In this document: piece by piece, positions 1 through 9,533 of the stretch
How positions within the stretch are numbered: the stretch's first letter is position 1
How the letters are laid out: each line of letters starts with the position of its first letter
DNA from: Opitutaceae bacterium
GTDB taxonomy: Bacteria > Verrucomicrobiota > Verrucomicrobiia > Opitutales > Opitutaceae
Length of the DNA: 49,101 nucleotides
Assembly: GCA_028280945.1 (NCBI GenBank)
Contig: JANQKV010000028.1
Span: 1 to 49,101, forward strand
Reading direction: 5' to 3'
Translations under genes and position numbers: made by a program
The notes under the pieces: generated by a model
What the model saw: only the letters and a program-made list of their open reading frames with translations
Database searches by the model: none
What the model was told of the DNA's origin: nothing

Positions 1-1
1 T

Positions 2-2677
2 GCTGCAGTCACCGTAAAGCTCCCATTCGGCCTCACTGCTCGGGCAAATGCGGAGATCGCCGAACGTCACTCCGCAAATCCGGACTACATCCCGCCGAAT
101 GACGGTATCACGCCTTGGATCAACCTCGGCAAGCCCATCGCCCATAATCCCGCCGATGGTGCCGCCATCTTCCGCGGCAGCGGGGATTACTTCCCCGGTG
201 TGGCCAACTCGGCAGTCTTTCACCTTACCGGTGGTGGCGGAGCATCCGTGGGTCTTTACCGATTCTATCAAGACCCCTCCAATCCTGAACCTACATGGGG
301 TGGCCATAGCTACCTCGTAAACCGGCCCGGTGATGTTGCGCTCGATCCCGCTGATCGTCGTCCTACTTCCCCCGGCGCTCCTGTCGGTCAATGGATGCGT
401 ATCAAGACTTGGGATGAGGTTCAAATGATCCGCCGCACCGGCGGCTACCGTTCCGACGGAACTCGCGTTCCAGATGGAACCGCCCCGTTCTTCAGCGCCG
501 GTAATGTGTCCACTCAAATCACCGATCGCAGCATCTTCGACTACCGCGAGAATCTCTTCAACGGCGGTACGGCGCAGCAACGCGCGGAGTGGGAGAACTA
601 CACCGCGAGCATTGAAGGTAACTACCTCGATAACCGCCTCGGTTTCGAGTTCACCTACAACGAGCAAACGTTCGAAAGCATGGGTAACAATTCCCTGCAA
701 GGTGTCCAGCAGCGCACGATCTACATCGACATGAATCCCTACATGTTGGCCACCACGGATGGAACCGGTCCTGGTCCGTTGGTCCCCAATCCGACGTTCG
801 GCCGCCCGATCATGGGTGGTGGATCCGGTGGTAACCGCATCTACAACGATCGCGAATCCACTCGGCTCCAAGCTTACGGTGAGCTCCGTTTCGACGACTT
901 CATGGATGAAGATAGCTGGGTGACCAAGCTCTTGGGTAAATTCACCCTTACTGGTCTGCTCGACGAGAGCGCCCACTACAATCAGACCCTGTATTCTGCC
1001 CGGGCTGACCCCATCGACACGATTGACATCGATACAAACCTCCCTGGCCGCCACCCGATTACTCAACGGAGTGGACAGGAGTTCGCGTTGCCGGTCACCA
1101 ATGACATCGACTTCCTGTCCATCAACTCCCTCAGCGATCTCGCTGGAGTTGGGATCCAAGGCGTGTCTCATGGCCGTGCTCGCAGCAACATGAGGAATGC
1201 TCCCATTCCCGCCAACTTCACCGGTTGGTCCCCCGACTTGGGCAGGTTCGTGAACTTCGATTCGAACATCAATACGATCTTCCAACCTCACAGTTGGCCT
1301 GCCGCTTCTCACGCGGGCAAGCGGCTCACTGAGGTTGAATCGGAAGTGCTAATCGGCCAGCATTCACTCTGGGACAACACGGTTGTTCTCATGGGCACAT
1401 GGCGTAGCGATGAAGTTGGCACGGGTAGAACCGGGACAGATTTTGCCCGAACGGATATCCGCGACACGCTCGACCCCGAATACGTGGCTGGCCCTTTTGT
1501 CGATCGTCCCTTCGAGACAGTTGGTGACGAGACCACCTCTTGGTCCATCATGGTCCATACGCCTGAGTTTATCCGTGAAAAGCTGCCCGGCCGCTTCAAT
1601 CTCTCGGTTTACAAGGGCAAGGCCAGTAACTTCGTCCCCTCCAGCGGTAGCGTGAACATCTTCAATGACTCTGTTCCAAGCGAGACTGGTGAAACCGAAG
1701 AAATGGGCTTCATCATCGAAGCGTTGGACGGCAAACTCTCCGCTCGCTTCAACTTCTTCGAGAGTGCTGTGGCCAATGAGCATTTCGAAAACGCTCCGCT
1801 CTACGCCACGGAAGGCATCCTCCGGGAACTGGCCCACCAACTGGACAACCCGCTTAACGTGGCCCAAGGCTTCACTGCCGCCGATGTGCAGGCCGTCCTG
1901 CCCCCGCAGGGCGTTCAAGACGTCAATGGCTTCCAAGTGGATTGGAACAACCCGGAGGCGGCCACGGTCAATCGTAATGCCGGCGACACCGACACGCGTA
2001 ACTTCTCTGCCGATGGTATGGAGGTCGAAATCGCCTACAACCCGATTCCGGAGTGGACGGTTCTTCTCACCGTCGGTCAGCAAGAGACCATCCGGGCGAG
2101 CACCTACCCATTCATGTTTGAATACATGAATTCTCATGTTATCCCGCAATGGGTCGACAGCGCGTTCGCGCAGAACTACTACATCAATGAGACTGCATCT
2201 GAGACCCTTGCCCAACGAGCTCAGAGAACCATAGTGGAACCCGTCCGCCGTGCCCGTCTTGAAGATGGACTACCCTCCAAAGAGCAGGCCGAATGGCGCT
2301 GGGCCCTCAACACCAGCTACAACTTCGGTACTGATAGCGAAATCATCCCCGGCTGGCTCGGTGACTTCACCATTGGTGGTGGCATCCGCTGGCAGGACAA
2401 GACCGGTATCGGTTTCGGTGTATCCCAAAATGAGTTTGGGTTATACCGTCTCGATCCCGATCTGCCCTACTATGCCGATTCCACCCTATTCGTGGATGTC
2501 TTCGCCCGTGCGCGCTATAGACTGAAGGATGACCGAGCCTTCACGTTCCAAGTGAACATCAAGGACCTCACGAACAACGACGGCCTGATACCCTACATCG
2601 CCAATCCTGACGGATCTGAGCTCTATCGTATCTTTGAGGGTCGCCTGTTCACGGCTTCCGCCACCCTGGAGTTCTAA
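2..2677 (+). CDS. TonB-dependent receptor, C-terminal part (5' end outside window)
   Basis: This frame is open to the left edge of the window, so the N-terminus and plug domain are missing and about 891 residues are visible. The protein is a run of alternating beta-strand-like segments rich in Asn, Asp, Tyr and Phe. It ends in a strand finishing with Phe (ASATLEF), as is usual for outer-membrane beta-barrels recognised by BAM. I assign it to the TonB-dependent receptor family, which imports oligosaccharides or other large ligands into the periplasm with energy from TonB-ExbBD. A strong terminator follows at 2719-2751. The next genes (GxGYxYP protein, heparinase-like lyase, symporter) suggest a glycan ligand, but the ligand cannot be read from sequence. 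Another outer-membrane barrel is less likely given the length. Confidence 0.85.
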   Translation, partial: AAVTVKLPFGLTARANAEIAERHSANPDYIPPNDGITPWINLGKPIAHNPADGAAIFRGSGDYFPGVANSAVFHLTGGGGASVGLYRFYQDPSNPEPTWGGHSYLVNRPGDVALDPADRRPTSPGAPVGQWMRIKTWDEVQMIRRTGGYRSDGTRVPDGTAPFFSAGNVSTQITDRSIFDYRENLFNGGTAQQRAEWENYTASIEGNYLDNRLGFEFTYNEQTFESMGNNSLQGVQQRTIYIDMNPYMLATTDGTGPGPLVPNPTFGRPIMGGGSGGNRIYNDRESTRLQAYGELRFDDFMDEDSWVTKLLGKFTLTGLLDESAHYNQTLYSARADPIDTIDIDTNLPGRHPITQRSGQEFALPVTNDIDFLSINSLSDLAGVGIQGVSHGRARSNMRNAPIPANFTGWSPDLGRFVNFDSNINTIFQPHSWPAASHAGKRLTEVESEVLIGQHSLWDNTVVLMGTWRSDEVGTGRTGTDFARTDIRDTLDPEYVAGPFVDRPFETVGDETTSWSIMVHTPEFIREKLPGRFNLSVYKGKASNFVPSSGSVNIFNDSVPSETGETEEMGFIIEALDGKLSARFNFFESAVANEHFENAPLYATEGILRELAHQLDNPLNVAQGFTAADVQAVLPPQGVQDVNGFQVDWNNPEAATVNRNAGDTDTRNFSADGMEVEIAYNPIPEWTVLLTVGQQETIRASTYPFMFEYMNSHVIPQWVDSAFAQNYYINETASETLAQRAQRTIVEPVRRARLEDGLPSKEQAEWRWALNTSYNFGTDSEIIPGWLGDFTIGGGIRWQDKTGIGFGVSQNEFGLYRLDPDLPYYADSTLFVDVFARARYRLKDDRAFTFQVNIKDLTNNDGLIPYIANPDGSELYRIFEGRLFTASATLEF

Positions 2678-2718
2678 TTCCGCGCGAAGCAAGGCTTCGC
2701 TCGTTTTGAAACCTGTCA

Positions 2719-2751
2719 CCGGCTCCCAGTCACTTGGGAGCCGGTTTTTTT
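2719..2751 (+). terminator. Rho-independent terminator after the TonB-dependent receptor
   Basis: A 10-bp GC-rich stem (CCGGCTCCCA at 2719-2728 pairing with TGGGAGCCGG at 2735-2744) is followed by seven T residues. It lies 42 bases after the receptor stop codon and just before the next gene. Confidence 0.9.
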
Positions 2752-2779
2752 CCCACCTCTCTCAACTTCGACTTTTGTC

Positions 2780-3325
2780 ATGTCTGTGACTATCCGCGCC
2801 CTGCGCGCCTCCCTGTTATTCGCCGCCTTGGCGTCCCTTTCAATTTCCGCTGCAGCCTCCTCGCTCGACCCGTCCAAATTTGTGGGCGAGTGGCAGTTTG
2901 ATCGCGAGCAAAGCACCGATCTTAGCCCTTGGAGTCGCTGCCAACTCATCATCGCCCAAGACGGCGATCAACTCATGATCACGCGCAACCTCCGCGGGGG
3001 CCGTCGCACGTTTTCCGACGTCATTCCGCTGGATGTCACCAAGGAAATCAACGTCGTGCCCCAAGGGTGGTGGATCGGCAACCGTCACATCGGCGCCTAC
3101 TTACCCCACGATGCCCACCAAGTGATCCGGGCCAAGACCCTCGACGGCGGCAATCTCCTGCGGCTGGAGAAGGATCTCGTTTTGGAGACCTCCCAAGGCT
3201 CCCGCGATGTGAACATCATCAGCCAATACCAGATCTCACCCGACGGCGACACCCTCACCGTCACTGATCTGCGGAGCACCCGGCCGCGTCCGGTCATTCA
3301 CGTTTTCACCCGCGTCACCGAGTAA
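2780..3325 (+). CDS. Small exported protein of unknown function
   Basis: A 181-aa protein with a clear Sec signal peptide: positive N-terminus, hydrophobic stretch around residues 8-25, Ala-rich cleavage region near 26. The mature part opens with FVGEWQFDREQS and continues as short beta strands with many Arg and Asp residues. The GEW opening and predicted beta structure are reminiscent of lipocalin-like or calycin folds that begin with a G-x-W motif, but I do not recognise a specific family. The gene starts 28 bp after the terminator and ends 18 bp before the GxGYxYP gene, so it probably opens that transcription unit. A role at the cell envelope is inferred only from the signal peptide. Confidence 0.6.
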   Translation: MSVTIRALRASLLFAALASLSISAAASSLDPSKFVGEWQFDREQSTDLSPWSRCQLIIAQDGDQLMITRNLRGGRRTFSDVIPLDVTKEINVVPQGWWIGNRHIGAYLPHDAHQVIRAKTLDGGNLLRLEKDLVLETSQGSRDVNIISQYQISPDGDTLTVTDLRSTRPRPVIHVFTRVTE

Positions 3326-3343
3326 CCTTTTCGCATCCCCGTC

Positions 3344-5008
3344 ATGAATCTACGAAACGTCATCGCCATCGGCGCGGTCGGGCTTGCCGCCCTCACCAGT
3401 GTTCAGGCCCAGCTTTCCACCCTCAAAACTTCGGACCAGGCCCCCGATAAGGCGGCCTTGATCCCCGTCATCAATAACTGGCGCGTCGCCGAGAAATTGC
3501 CACACAACCTGACGTTGTTGTCGCTCCAAGGTCTCGCCAACCGCGAGGGTCCGCAAATCTACCTCAAGTATCCCGAGGACTGGCAGTGGGAAATCGCCGG
3601 CCCCTTGATCGACTTCCTCGCCGATCGACATGAGATCGACTGGCAACACTACGAGATGGGTGACCTCGATTCCGTCCTGCGCGACTTCGGCTCCGCCGCG
3701 AAAGGTGCCGTGGTCTGGGACAAGGACGTGCGCACATCCATCATCGTGGGCTTCACCATTTCCGGTATCGAAGACCTGCTGCTCATCAACGAGGATCAGA
3801 TCGACATTGCCGCGAAGCATGGCCTCGAGGTGAAGGTCGACCTGCGCGGTCAATTCACCGGCCAACCCGACCACGTCATTTATCAGTGGGCTTACGACGA
3901 GTATTTCCACCGCGCCAATCGCGAACTCTACGTCGTGCTTGGCGGCGAATGGGGAGCGGTCATGAAACCCGGGGTGGCCGATTTCGGCGTGCAACAACGG
4001 GCGTGGATGGCCGACCTCTCCGCCAACCCGGCCGATCCCGAGGAACTCGCGCTCCTCAATCGCGTCCTCGGCGAGCAGGAGGAGGCCTCCCTGGTCATGG
4101 GTTGGCACTCCTACAAAAAAGACACCGAGGGCCAGCACACCACGTTGACCGGCAATTATGGCCTTAAAATGGAGGGCCTGCACAATCTGCCCAACGTGTC
4201 CTTCACATCCCAAATCCCGTGGACCTCCGACTTCAAGTTCACCAACAACCACACGGTCGAACCGGACGAGGTTGTGGTACCGGAAAAGAAGGTTTACATC
4301 GCCGCCTTGGCCACGGACTCGATGGGGATCGGCGCTTGGACAAAACAGGGCCGCGGTCGCATCCCCTACGGTTGGCAGGTCCTCATGAACTGGTCGTGGC
4401 TTAATCCTCCCGCGCTCCAATACTACATGGAGACCAAGACGCCCAACGATTACTTTGTCGCCGGCCTGAGTGGTCCCGGTTACATGTATCCCAAATCCAT
4501 CCCGGCGGAAAAATTCCCGCCGCTCATGGCCGATGCCCGTGAGCTGATGAAAAACCTCGATCTGCGGATCATGGAGATCATGGACTACTCCGAGGGCAAC
4601 CGCCACATCGGCAATACCGATCTCACCAAGGAAGTCGTCGATCTCTACTACCAGGAGTTCCCCGATGTCATCGGCTTCATCAACGGCTATGGCACCGCAC
4701 GCACCTTTGATCTCCGCGATGGTATTCCGATGATAAGCTACGACTATTACCTCGGCGTGCATCGCCCCACCGAGGAAGCCGCCGCCGACTTGGAAGAACT
4801 CATCCGGCTCAACACGGACCGGCCTTACTTCCTGCTGATCCACGTGCGCGAGCGCACTACGATCGAGCAGGTCGCCAATATCCTCGATAACCTGAACGAC
4901 GACGTGGAAGTCGTGGCCGTGGACAAGTTCATGAAGCTCGCCGCCGCGGCGAAGACCTATATCACGCGTTATCAGCAACCCGAGGACCCCATCGACCTGA
5001 ATCCGTAG
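3344..5008 (+). CDS. GxGYxYP-domain exported protein (putative glycoside hydrolase)
   Basis: This 554-aa protein has a Sec signal peptide ending near residue 23 (SVQAQ). It carries the family-naming motif as GPGYMYP at residues 377-383, matching the GxGYxYP domain; residues about 30-350 would be the matching N-terminal domain. These proteins are found in polysaccharide loci of Bacteroidota and Verrucomicrobiota and are predicted glycoside hydrolases, but their reaction has not, to my knowledge, been firmly established. It is probably periplasmic or outer-membrane associated. It is followed by the heparinase-like lyase and symporter on the same strand, consistent with breakdown of an imported glycan. 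The family call is firm; the activity is inference. Confidence 0.8.
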   Translation: MNLRNVIAIGAVGLAALTSVQAQLSTLKTSDQAPDKAALIPVINNWRVAEKLPHNLTLLSLQGLANREGPQIYLKYPEDWQWEIAGPLIDFLADRHEIDWQHYEMGDLDSVLRDFGSAAKGAVVWDKDVRTSIIVGFTISGIEDLLLINEDQIDIAAKHGLEVKVDLRGQFTGQPDHVIYQWAYDEYFHRANRELYVVLGGEWGAVMKPGVADFGVQQRAWMADLSANPADPEELALLNRVLGEQEEASLVMGWHSYKKDTEGQHTTLTGNYGLKMEGLHNLPNVSFTSQIPWTSDFKFTNNHTVEPDEVVVPEKKVYIAALATDSMGIGAWTKQGRGRIPYGWQVLMNWSWLNPPALQYYMETKTPNDYFVAGLSGPGYMYPKSIPAEKFPPLMADARELMKNLDLRIMEIMDYSEGNRHIGNTDLTKEVVDLYYQEFPDVIGFINGYGTARTFDLRDGIPMISYDYYLGVHRPTEEAAADLEELIRLNTDRPYFLLIHVRERTTIEQVANILDNLNDDVEVVAVDKFMKLAAAAKTYITRYQQPEDPIDLNP

Positions 5009-5107
5009 AGAAGGCCTCCTTGTTATTCCTGCCAGCCCAAGGAGCTGCCCTTGCCTTCGGTTCCTTGGAAGTATCTGCGATTCACTGCTCATGATTCTGA
5101 GTTCACC

Positions 5108-7234
5108 ATGCCCCTGCCGCGCCGCGCTTTCCTCCGCACGTCTGCGTCCTTTGCCGCTGCCCTGCCATTTACTGGCCTAAATGTCAGGTCCAGCAGCGCT
5201 GGCCCAGCCCTCCCGAGCTCTCCTGTCCGCCATGGCCTTGGCAACGGCGAGAGCAACGGAGGGCAACCTCGGCTGGGTCTGCTTTTTGACCCGGCCGACC
5301 TGCCCCGCATTCGCGCCAACCTCGAGCACTCCCGCCTCGCCGCCGTTCGAGCCAAGCTGCGCGACGTCGACTACGCCGAAAGACTGAACTTCATTCAGCA
5401 CGAATCGGATCTGCGAAATCGGGTCCGCCACATGCGTGATATCCGCGAGGCCTTGGAAAATGCTGCATTTGCCCATGCGGTTTGGGAAGACCCCCGCGAT
5501 CTCGAACTGGCCACCGTATCCTTGAAGCGAATACTGGACTACGATCCGTGGGATTATTTTCTTGAAGGCGGCGAGCACCCGATCGGTTTTCAACGCGCCC
5601 CTGAGGCCACCATCGCCGTATGCGCCGCGCTGGACTGGATCGGTCACCTGCTCGACCCCGGACTCGTGGCTGAGGCCGAACGTCAGGTTGCCGTCAAGGG
5701 AGCCCCGGCGTGTTACCTTTCCATCTATGGTCTCATGTTCCCCGATCGGGTGCAGGGCTGGACCATCAATCACCGGGACGACGACATTCCCGTTAAAATC
5801 GATCTGAGCCGGTGGCCGCTGATCCTGAACTCCACCAACCTGAAGATCATTCCCACGTGTGCCCTCGGTTTTGCCGCCCTGTGGCTGCACGGCCGCCACC
5901 CGCAGGCGGATCGTTGGCTGCAAATGGCCCGTCGCAGCGCCCAGTCGTTCGCTCCCATGTATGGCATCGACGGATCGTATGACGAAGGGGTCGGCTATTG
6001 GGGTTACACCACGCTGCACATGGCGATGTTGGCCGAAGCGGTCCACCGGCGGCTCGGTATTGATGAACGGGACCTCATCAACTACAAGGGCTCCACCCGC
6101 TTCGCCACGGTCATGAGCATGCCGCGACTCGGCAGTGCCTACAACAATCCGAACGAACAGAAGGAATACAACGCCGTGCCCAAGGGCACGATGGATCCGG
6201 CCATCGATATCGTGAATTTCGGTGATTCCGGCCACGGCACCGATACCACGGTCTCCGCATGGACCGGGCGGGTGCACGAAGACCCGTTCTCCCGTCATGC
6301 CGCCGCCAGGCTGGGGGCGATTAAACATTACCACGGTGCCATCTGGCTGCAGCCGGATGCCGCGACATCGCCGCCCCCGGCCGAATGGCTGAACACCCGG
6401 CTGGACAACGATTGGGTGATCTCGCGTGATGGCTGGGGGCCGGAATCCACCGTTGTCGCCCTGCGCAGCGGTGGCCCCGCCAACCACGAGCACGCCGACC
6501 GCAACAGCATCATCTTCAAGGCCCACGGCGAGCGCATGTTTCATGACCCGTTCAAGGCTGCCTATGTCGCCACTCATCCACGCTGGTTGTTGCGTCTGAC
6601 GGAAGCCCACACCGCCGTGATCGTTGACGGACAGGGCCATCAATACCACGACGGCAGCGAAGGCACGAATGCGTCTTGGGCGAGAGCCACGGTGACCGGC
6701 TACGACGCCCGGGACGAGCGCATGCAGGTCACCAGTGATGCGACCGATGCCTATCGGCTGGTGCTGCCCTACGTTCAACGCGTCGATCGCTCGTTGTATT
6801 ACCTCAAACCTGACGTGCTGCTCATTCTCGACCGCCTCGATTGTGGCCAGCCCGCCGACTTCACCGCCCGGTTTCAGGTCTTCAACGAAGACACTTTCGG
6901 CGGCGCCCAGGCAAAGGGCAAAAGCTTCACCATCACCCGCCCCTTCGCTCATTTGGCGGGTTCATGTCATGCTCACGGCAACCCGGTTACAGTGGAGAGA
7001 GACCGGCTCGATCTCCCGGCCGAGGAAGGCGACTTTCCCTTTGTGGCCGCCACATCGAAGTCAGCTCAAAGCCATGCGATTCTGACAGTCGCGGCGGCCT
7101 CCCCGCACCGTGAACCCATCGGGGGGCTCAAGGTGGTCCCGACCGACCAGGGCTGGCGGGTTTTCGGCACCCACCGCGGATTGTCCATCGATACGGCGGT
7201 GGATGTTGCACGAAACACCCTGCCCTTTTCCTAG
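5108..7234 (+). CDS. Tat-exported heparinase II/III-like polysaccharide lyase
   Basis: I chose the ATG at 5108 because it gives a twin-arginine signal (PRRAFLRTS, residues 4-12) followed by a hydrophobic Ala/Phe stretch. An in-frame TTG at 5051 would place extra residues before it. The 708-aa product has an alpha-helical N-terminal half, as expected of an (alpha/alpha) toroid, and a C-terminal beta-sandwich. The motif ANHEHADRNS near residues 458-467 is the signature at the start of the heparinase II/III-like domain. Such enzymes cleave uronic-acid polysaccharides by beta-elimination, and Tat export implies a periplasmic site. The symporter gene starts only 21 bp downstream, suggesting co-transcription and uptake of the products. 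The exact substrate is unknown. Confidence 0.82.
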   Translation: MPLPRRAFLRTSASFAAALPFTGLNVRSSSAGPALPSSPVRHGLGNGESNGGQPRLGLLFDPADLPRIRANLEHSRLAAVRAKLRDVDYAERLNFIQHESDLRNRVRHMRDIREALENAAFAHAVWEDPRDLELATVSLKRILDYDPWDYFLEGGEHPIGFQRAPEATIAVCAALDWIGHLLDPGLVAEAERQVAVKGAPACYLSIYGLMFPDRVQGWTINHRDDDIPVKIDLSRWPLILNSTNLKIIPTCALGFAALWLHGRHPQADRWLQMARRSAQSFAPMYGIDGSYDEGVGYWGYTTLHMAMLAEAVHRRLGIDERDLINYKGSTRFATVMSMPRLGSAYNNPNEQKEYNAVPKGTMDPAIDIVNFGDSGHGTDTTVSAWTGRVHEDPFSRHAAARLGAIKHYHGAIWLQPDAATSPPPAEWLNTRLDNDWVISRDGWGPESTVVALRSGGPANHEHADRNSIIFKAHGERMFHDPFKAAYVATHPRWLLRLTEAHTAVIVDGQGHQYHDGSEGTNASWARATVTGYDARDERMQVTSDATDAYRLVLPYVQRVDRSLYYLKPDVLLILDRLDCGQPADFTARFQVFNEDTFGGAQAKGKSFTITRPFAHLAGSCHAHGNPVTVERDRLDLPAEEGDFPFVAATSKSAQSHAILTVAAASPHREPIGGLKVVPTDQGWRVFGTHRGLSIDTAVDVARNTLPFS

Positions 7235-7255
7235 CTCAGCTCCTCTCCCCCACCT

Positions 7256-9025
7256 GTGGAACGACCGGTTTTCAACACCGTCAATGGCTACGACTACGCA
7301 CTGATCGCGCTCTATTTCGCGATCATCATCTTCGTGGGCTTCTACGCCGCCCGGCGCAACAAGGACACGGACCAATACTTTGAGGGGGGAGGACAGATTC
7401 CGTGGTTCCTGGCCGGCCTCTCCAATTGGGTTTCCGGTTTCTCCGCGTTCATGTTCGTAGCGGCCGCCGGGTTCACCTACCGCTGGGGCATTGGTGCGGC
7501 GCTGCTCTTCACGTCGGCGACGTGGGCCTATCTGGTGGGTTTCCTGTTCTTCGCGAAGATGTGGCGACGCTGCCGCCTGTCTTCCCCGCTGCAATTTCTC
7601 ACTCGGCGCTTTTCACCTTCGACAACCTACTTCTACTCGCTCACCGCCATTGTTCCGGCGATTGTGGGCATCGGCCAGGGCCTCTACATCCTCTGCATCT
7701 TCGTTTCGACCGCCCTCGGTTTGAACGACGTCAGTTTCGAGGTGGGACCAATAACCCTTTCCGGGTTTCAAGCCCTCACCATCGTGACCGGGTTTGTCAT
7801 GGTGCTCTACACCGCCGTCGGCGGCCTATGGGCGGCCGTCCTCTCCGATGCCGTGCAGGGCATCATCATCGGCGTGATGACCATCATCATCCTGCCAGTA
7901 TCCTATCTCCACCTCGGAGCCGGTGAAGGCCTCATGGCGGGCATTGAACGGCTGCTGGCGGAGGTGCCCGAAGGTTATTTTGAACTCAACGGACCTGCGG
8001 CCAATCCGTGGTTCATCACCGGCTACGTCATCAACATGATGCTCGGCTACAACGTCGCCTGGCATCTGGTGCAGCGTTACAACAGCGTGCCCAACGAAAG
8101 CGGAGCCCGCAAAATGGCGCTGTTGTGCTGCATCCTTAGCCTGATTGGGCCGCTCATGTGGATCCTGCCGGTCATGGCGGCCACGGTCATCTTTCCCGAC
8201 ATGAACGCAATCTGGCCACAGTTCGCGAATCCCGACGAGGCGTCTTTCGTGAGCCTCGCCCTGCTGCTGCTGCCGCATGGCATGATCGGGTTTGTGGTTT
8301 CGGCGATTCTATCCGCCACCCTCGGCCAAGCCAATGACGCCTTCAACTGGCTGGCCGCCACGATCACCCGCGATATCGTTGTCCCACTCCGTCGTCGGTT
8401 GACCGGGAAAACGCTGTCGGAAAAAGGTCAGCTTCGCGTCGCCTGGACGACCATGTCCGTTGTGGGGGTGCTCGGTGTGGTGGTAGCGTTCATCATTCCG
8501 CGCTTCGGCGGAGCGTTTCAGTTCGCCCTGATTTACTTCTCGCTGATTGCCGCATTCCAGATGCCTGTCGCTCTTGGTCTCATTTTCCGGCGCACGCCTT
8601 GGTGGTCGGCCATGGCAGCCTCTTCCGCCGCACTAGTCGTCGCCATCACGTTGATGGTGATCGGCGTGTTTCCTGAACACGACTTTGCCCGCAACATGAT
8701 CGTGGAAGCAGTGGTGGCGACTTTGGTTTTTGCCGTTTCAGCCAAGTTCTTCCGCGAGGATGATCCGCGCCACGCCACCCTCAAGGATCTGGAGCGTGAC
8801 CTCCAAACTCCCATGGAACCCGATGACTCGGCCGTAAGCGCCGGGGCCATGCAGGTCTACGGCCTGATCGGCAGCGTTTGCCTCATTCTCGGTGTCGTGC
8901 TCGCCCTCTGCACCTTCCTGCCCGGCACCCCCGTGGCTCCCTCCCACATTAATCTCATCGCCGGCGCCATGCTTCTCGTCCTCGGCTTCGGTCTCCGCCA
9001 CCTAGCCGCTAAAGCCAATCAATAA
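7256..9025 (+). CDS. Sodium:solute symporter (SSS family)
   Basis: A 589-aa inner-membrane protein with about 13-15 hydrophobic segments, starting at a GTG codon 21 bp after the lyase gene. The N-terminus (NGYDYALIALYF, then ARRNKDTDQYFEGG and a WFLAGLSNWVSGFS segment) is typical of the sodium/solute symporter family, which carries sugars, sugar acids, vitamins or amino acids with Na+. Its place after a TonB receptor and a polysaccharide lyase suggests import of mono- or disaccharides, perhaps unsaturated uronates, into the cytoplasm. No ATG in this frame fits better; the next Met residues lie inside membrane segments. Confidence 0.88.
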   Translation: MERPVFNTVNGYDYALIALYFAIIIFVGFYAARRNKDTDQYFEGGGQIPWFLAGLSNWVSGFSAFMFVAAAGFTYRWGIGAALLFTSATWAYLVGFLFFAKMWRRCRLSSPLQFLTRRFSPSTTYFYSLTAIVPAIVGIGQGLYILCIFVSTALGLNDVSFEVGPITLSGFQALTIVTGFVMVLYTAVGGLWAAVLSDAVQGIIIGVMTIIILPVSYLHLGAGEGLMAGIERLLAEVPEGYFELNGPAANPWFITGYVINMMLGYNVAWHLVQRYNSVPNESGARKMALLCCILSLIGPLMWILPVMAATVIFPDMNAIWPQFANPDEASFVSLALLLLPHGMIGFVVSAILSATLGQANDAFNWLAATITRDIVVPLRRRLTGKTLSEKGQLRVAWTTMSVVGVLGVVVAFIIPRFGGAFQFALIYFSLIAAFQMPVALGLIFRRTPWWSAMAASSAALVVAITLMVIGVFPEHDFARNMIVEAVVATLVFAVSAKFFREDDPRHATLKDLERDLQTPMEPDDSAVSAGAMQVYGLIGSVCLILGVVLALCTFLPGTPVAPSHINLIAGAMLLVLGFGLRHLAAKANQ

Positions 9026-9160
9026 TAAAGACCTCTAATGGACCCAAATGTCATTTAAGTATACGAACAAACACAACAACTCCTCCATTTCATTTAGGAT
9101 GAGATCCCAATAACCATAAACCAGTTATCTCCCCACTCTTGCCTTGATCTATCTAAGATA

Positions 9161-9188
9161 AAAAAAAGCTGGCCCATTGAGGCCAGCT
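9161..9188 (-). terminator. Rho-independent terminator of the 9213-9533 gene
   Basis: Read on the minus strand, an 8-bp perfect stem AGCTGGCC/GGCCAGCT (9181-9188 with 9167-9174, six-base loop) is followed by a run of T (9161-9166). It lies 24 bases downstream of the stop codon. Confidence 0.85.
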
Positions 9189-9212
9189 CCTGCTTCTGAA
9201 AAATAAATCAGA

Positions 9213-9533
9213 TTAATTAATCGTCACATATACATCGAGCCAATCCACCCAGGCAACATCCCACACTTCACCGACGAGGTAGGTGTCCTTCGCCGTAAAG
9301 GTGTCGATAACAATATGAACCTGAGCTGTATCACCAAACCCTGAAATCCACATATCGGTCGCCGGTGCACTTGGGCCGGTGTAATTTTCCTTCCAAGGGG
9401 CACTGGCAATCTTTTCAACATTCGTCAGGGTATTCTGGGTTGCGGTAACATATATATCTGCACTTGCAATTGATGCGAAAAGAACCGCGAACAAGGGCAA
9501 CAGGATGCCACGTAACATGAGTTTTCTAGTCAT
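9213..9533 (-). CDS. Small secreted protein, paralogue of the 12598-12924 gene
   Basis: A 106-aa protein with a Sec signal peptide ending near residue 25 (IASADIY). The mature part of about 80 residues is rich in Trp, Asp, Thr and Val and ends in an AWVDW...VTIN segment. It matches the 108-aa protein at 12598-12924 at about 61 positions, with only a two-residue gap in the middle. Identity is strongest at DIYVTATQN after the signal and at GEVWD...AWVDW near the end. I recognise no known domain. The gene faces left, away from the two-gene operon at 10060-12056, has its own terminator, and carries a 12-bp palindrome 144 bp upstream that also precedes the paralogue. Base composition is more AT-rich than neighbouring metabolic genes. 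Confidence 0.75.
   Translation of the reverse strand: MTRKLMLRGILLPLFAVLFASIASADIYVTATQNTLTNVEKIASAPWKENYTGPSAPATDMWISGFGDTAQVHIVIDTFTAKDTYLVGEVWDVAWVDWLDVYVTIN

Noticed and set aside
3350-5092. A 580-codon open frame on the minus strand opposite the GxGYxYP gene
   Set aside because: It is antisense to a protein with a signal peptide and a family motif, its translation is of low complexity and matches no family, and long antisense frames are expected in GC-rich DNA.
5177-6952. A 591-codon open frame opposite the heparinase-like gene
   Set aside because: Antisense shadow of a well-supported gene; no recognisable motif.
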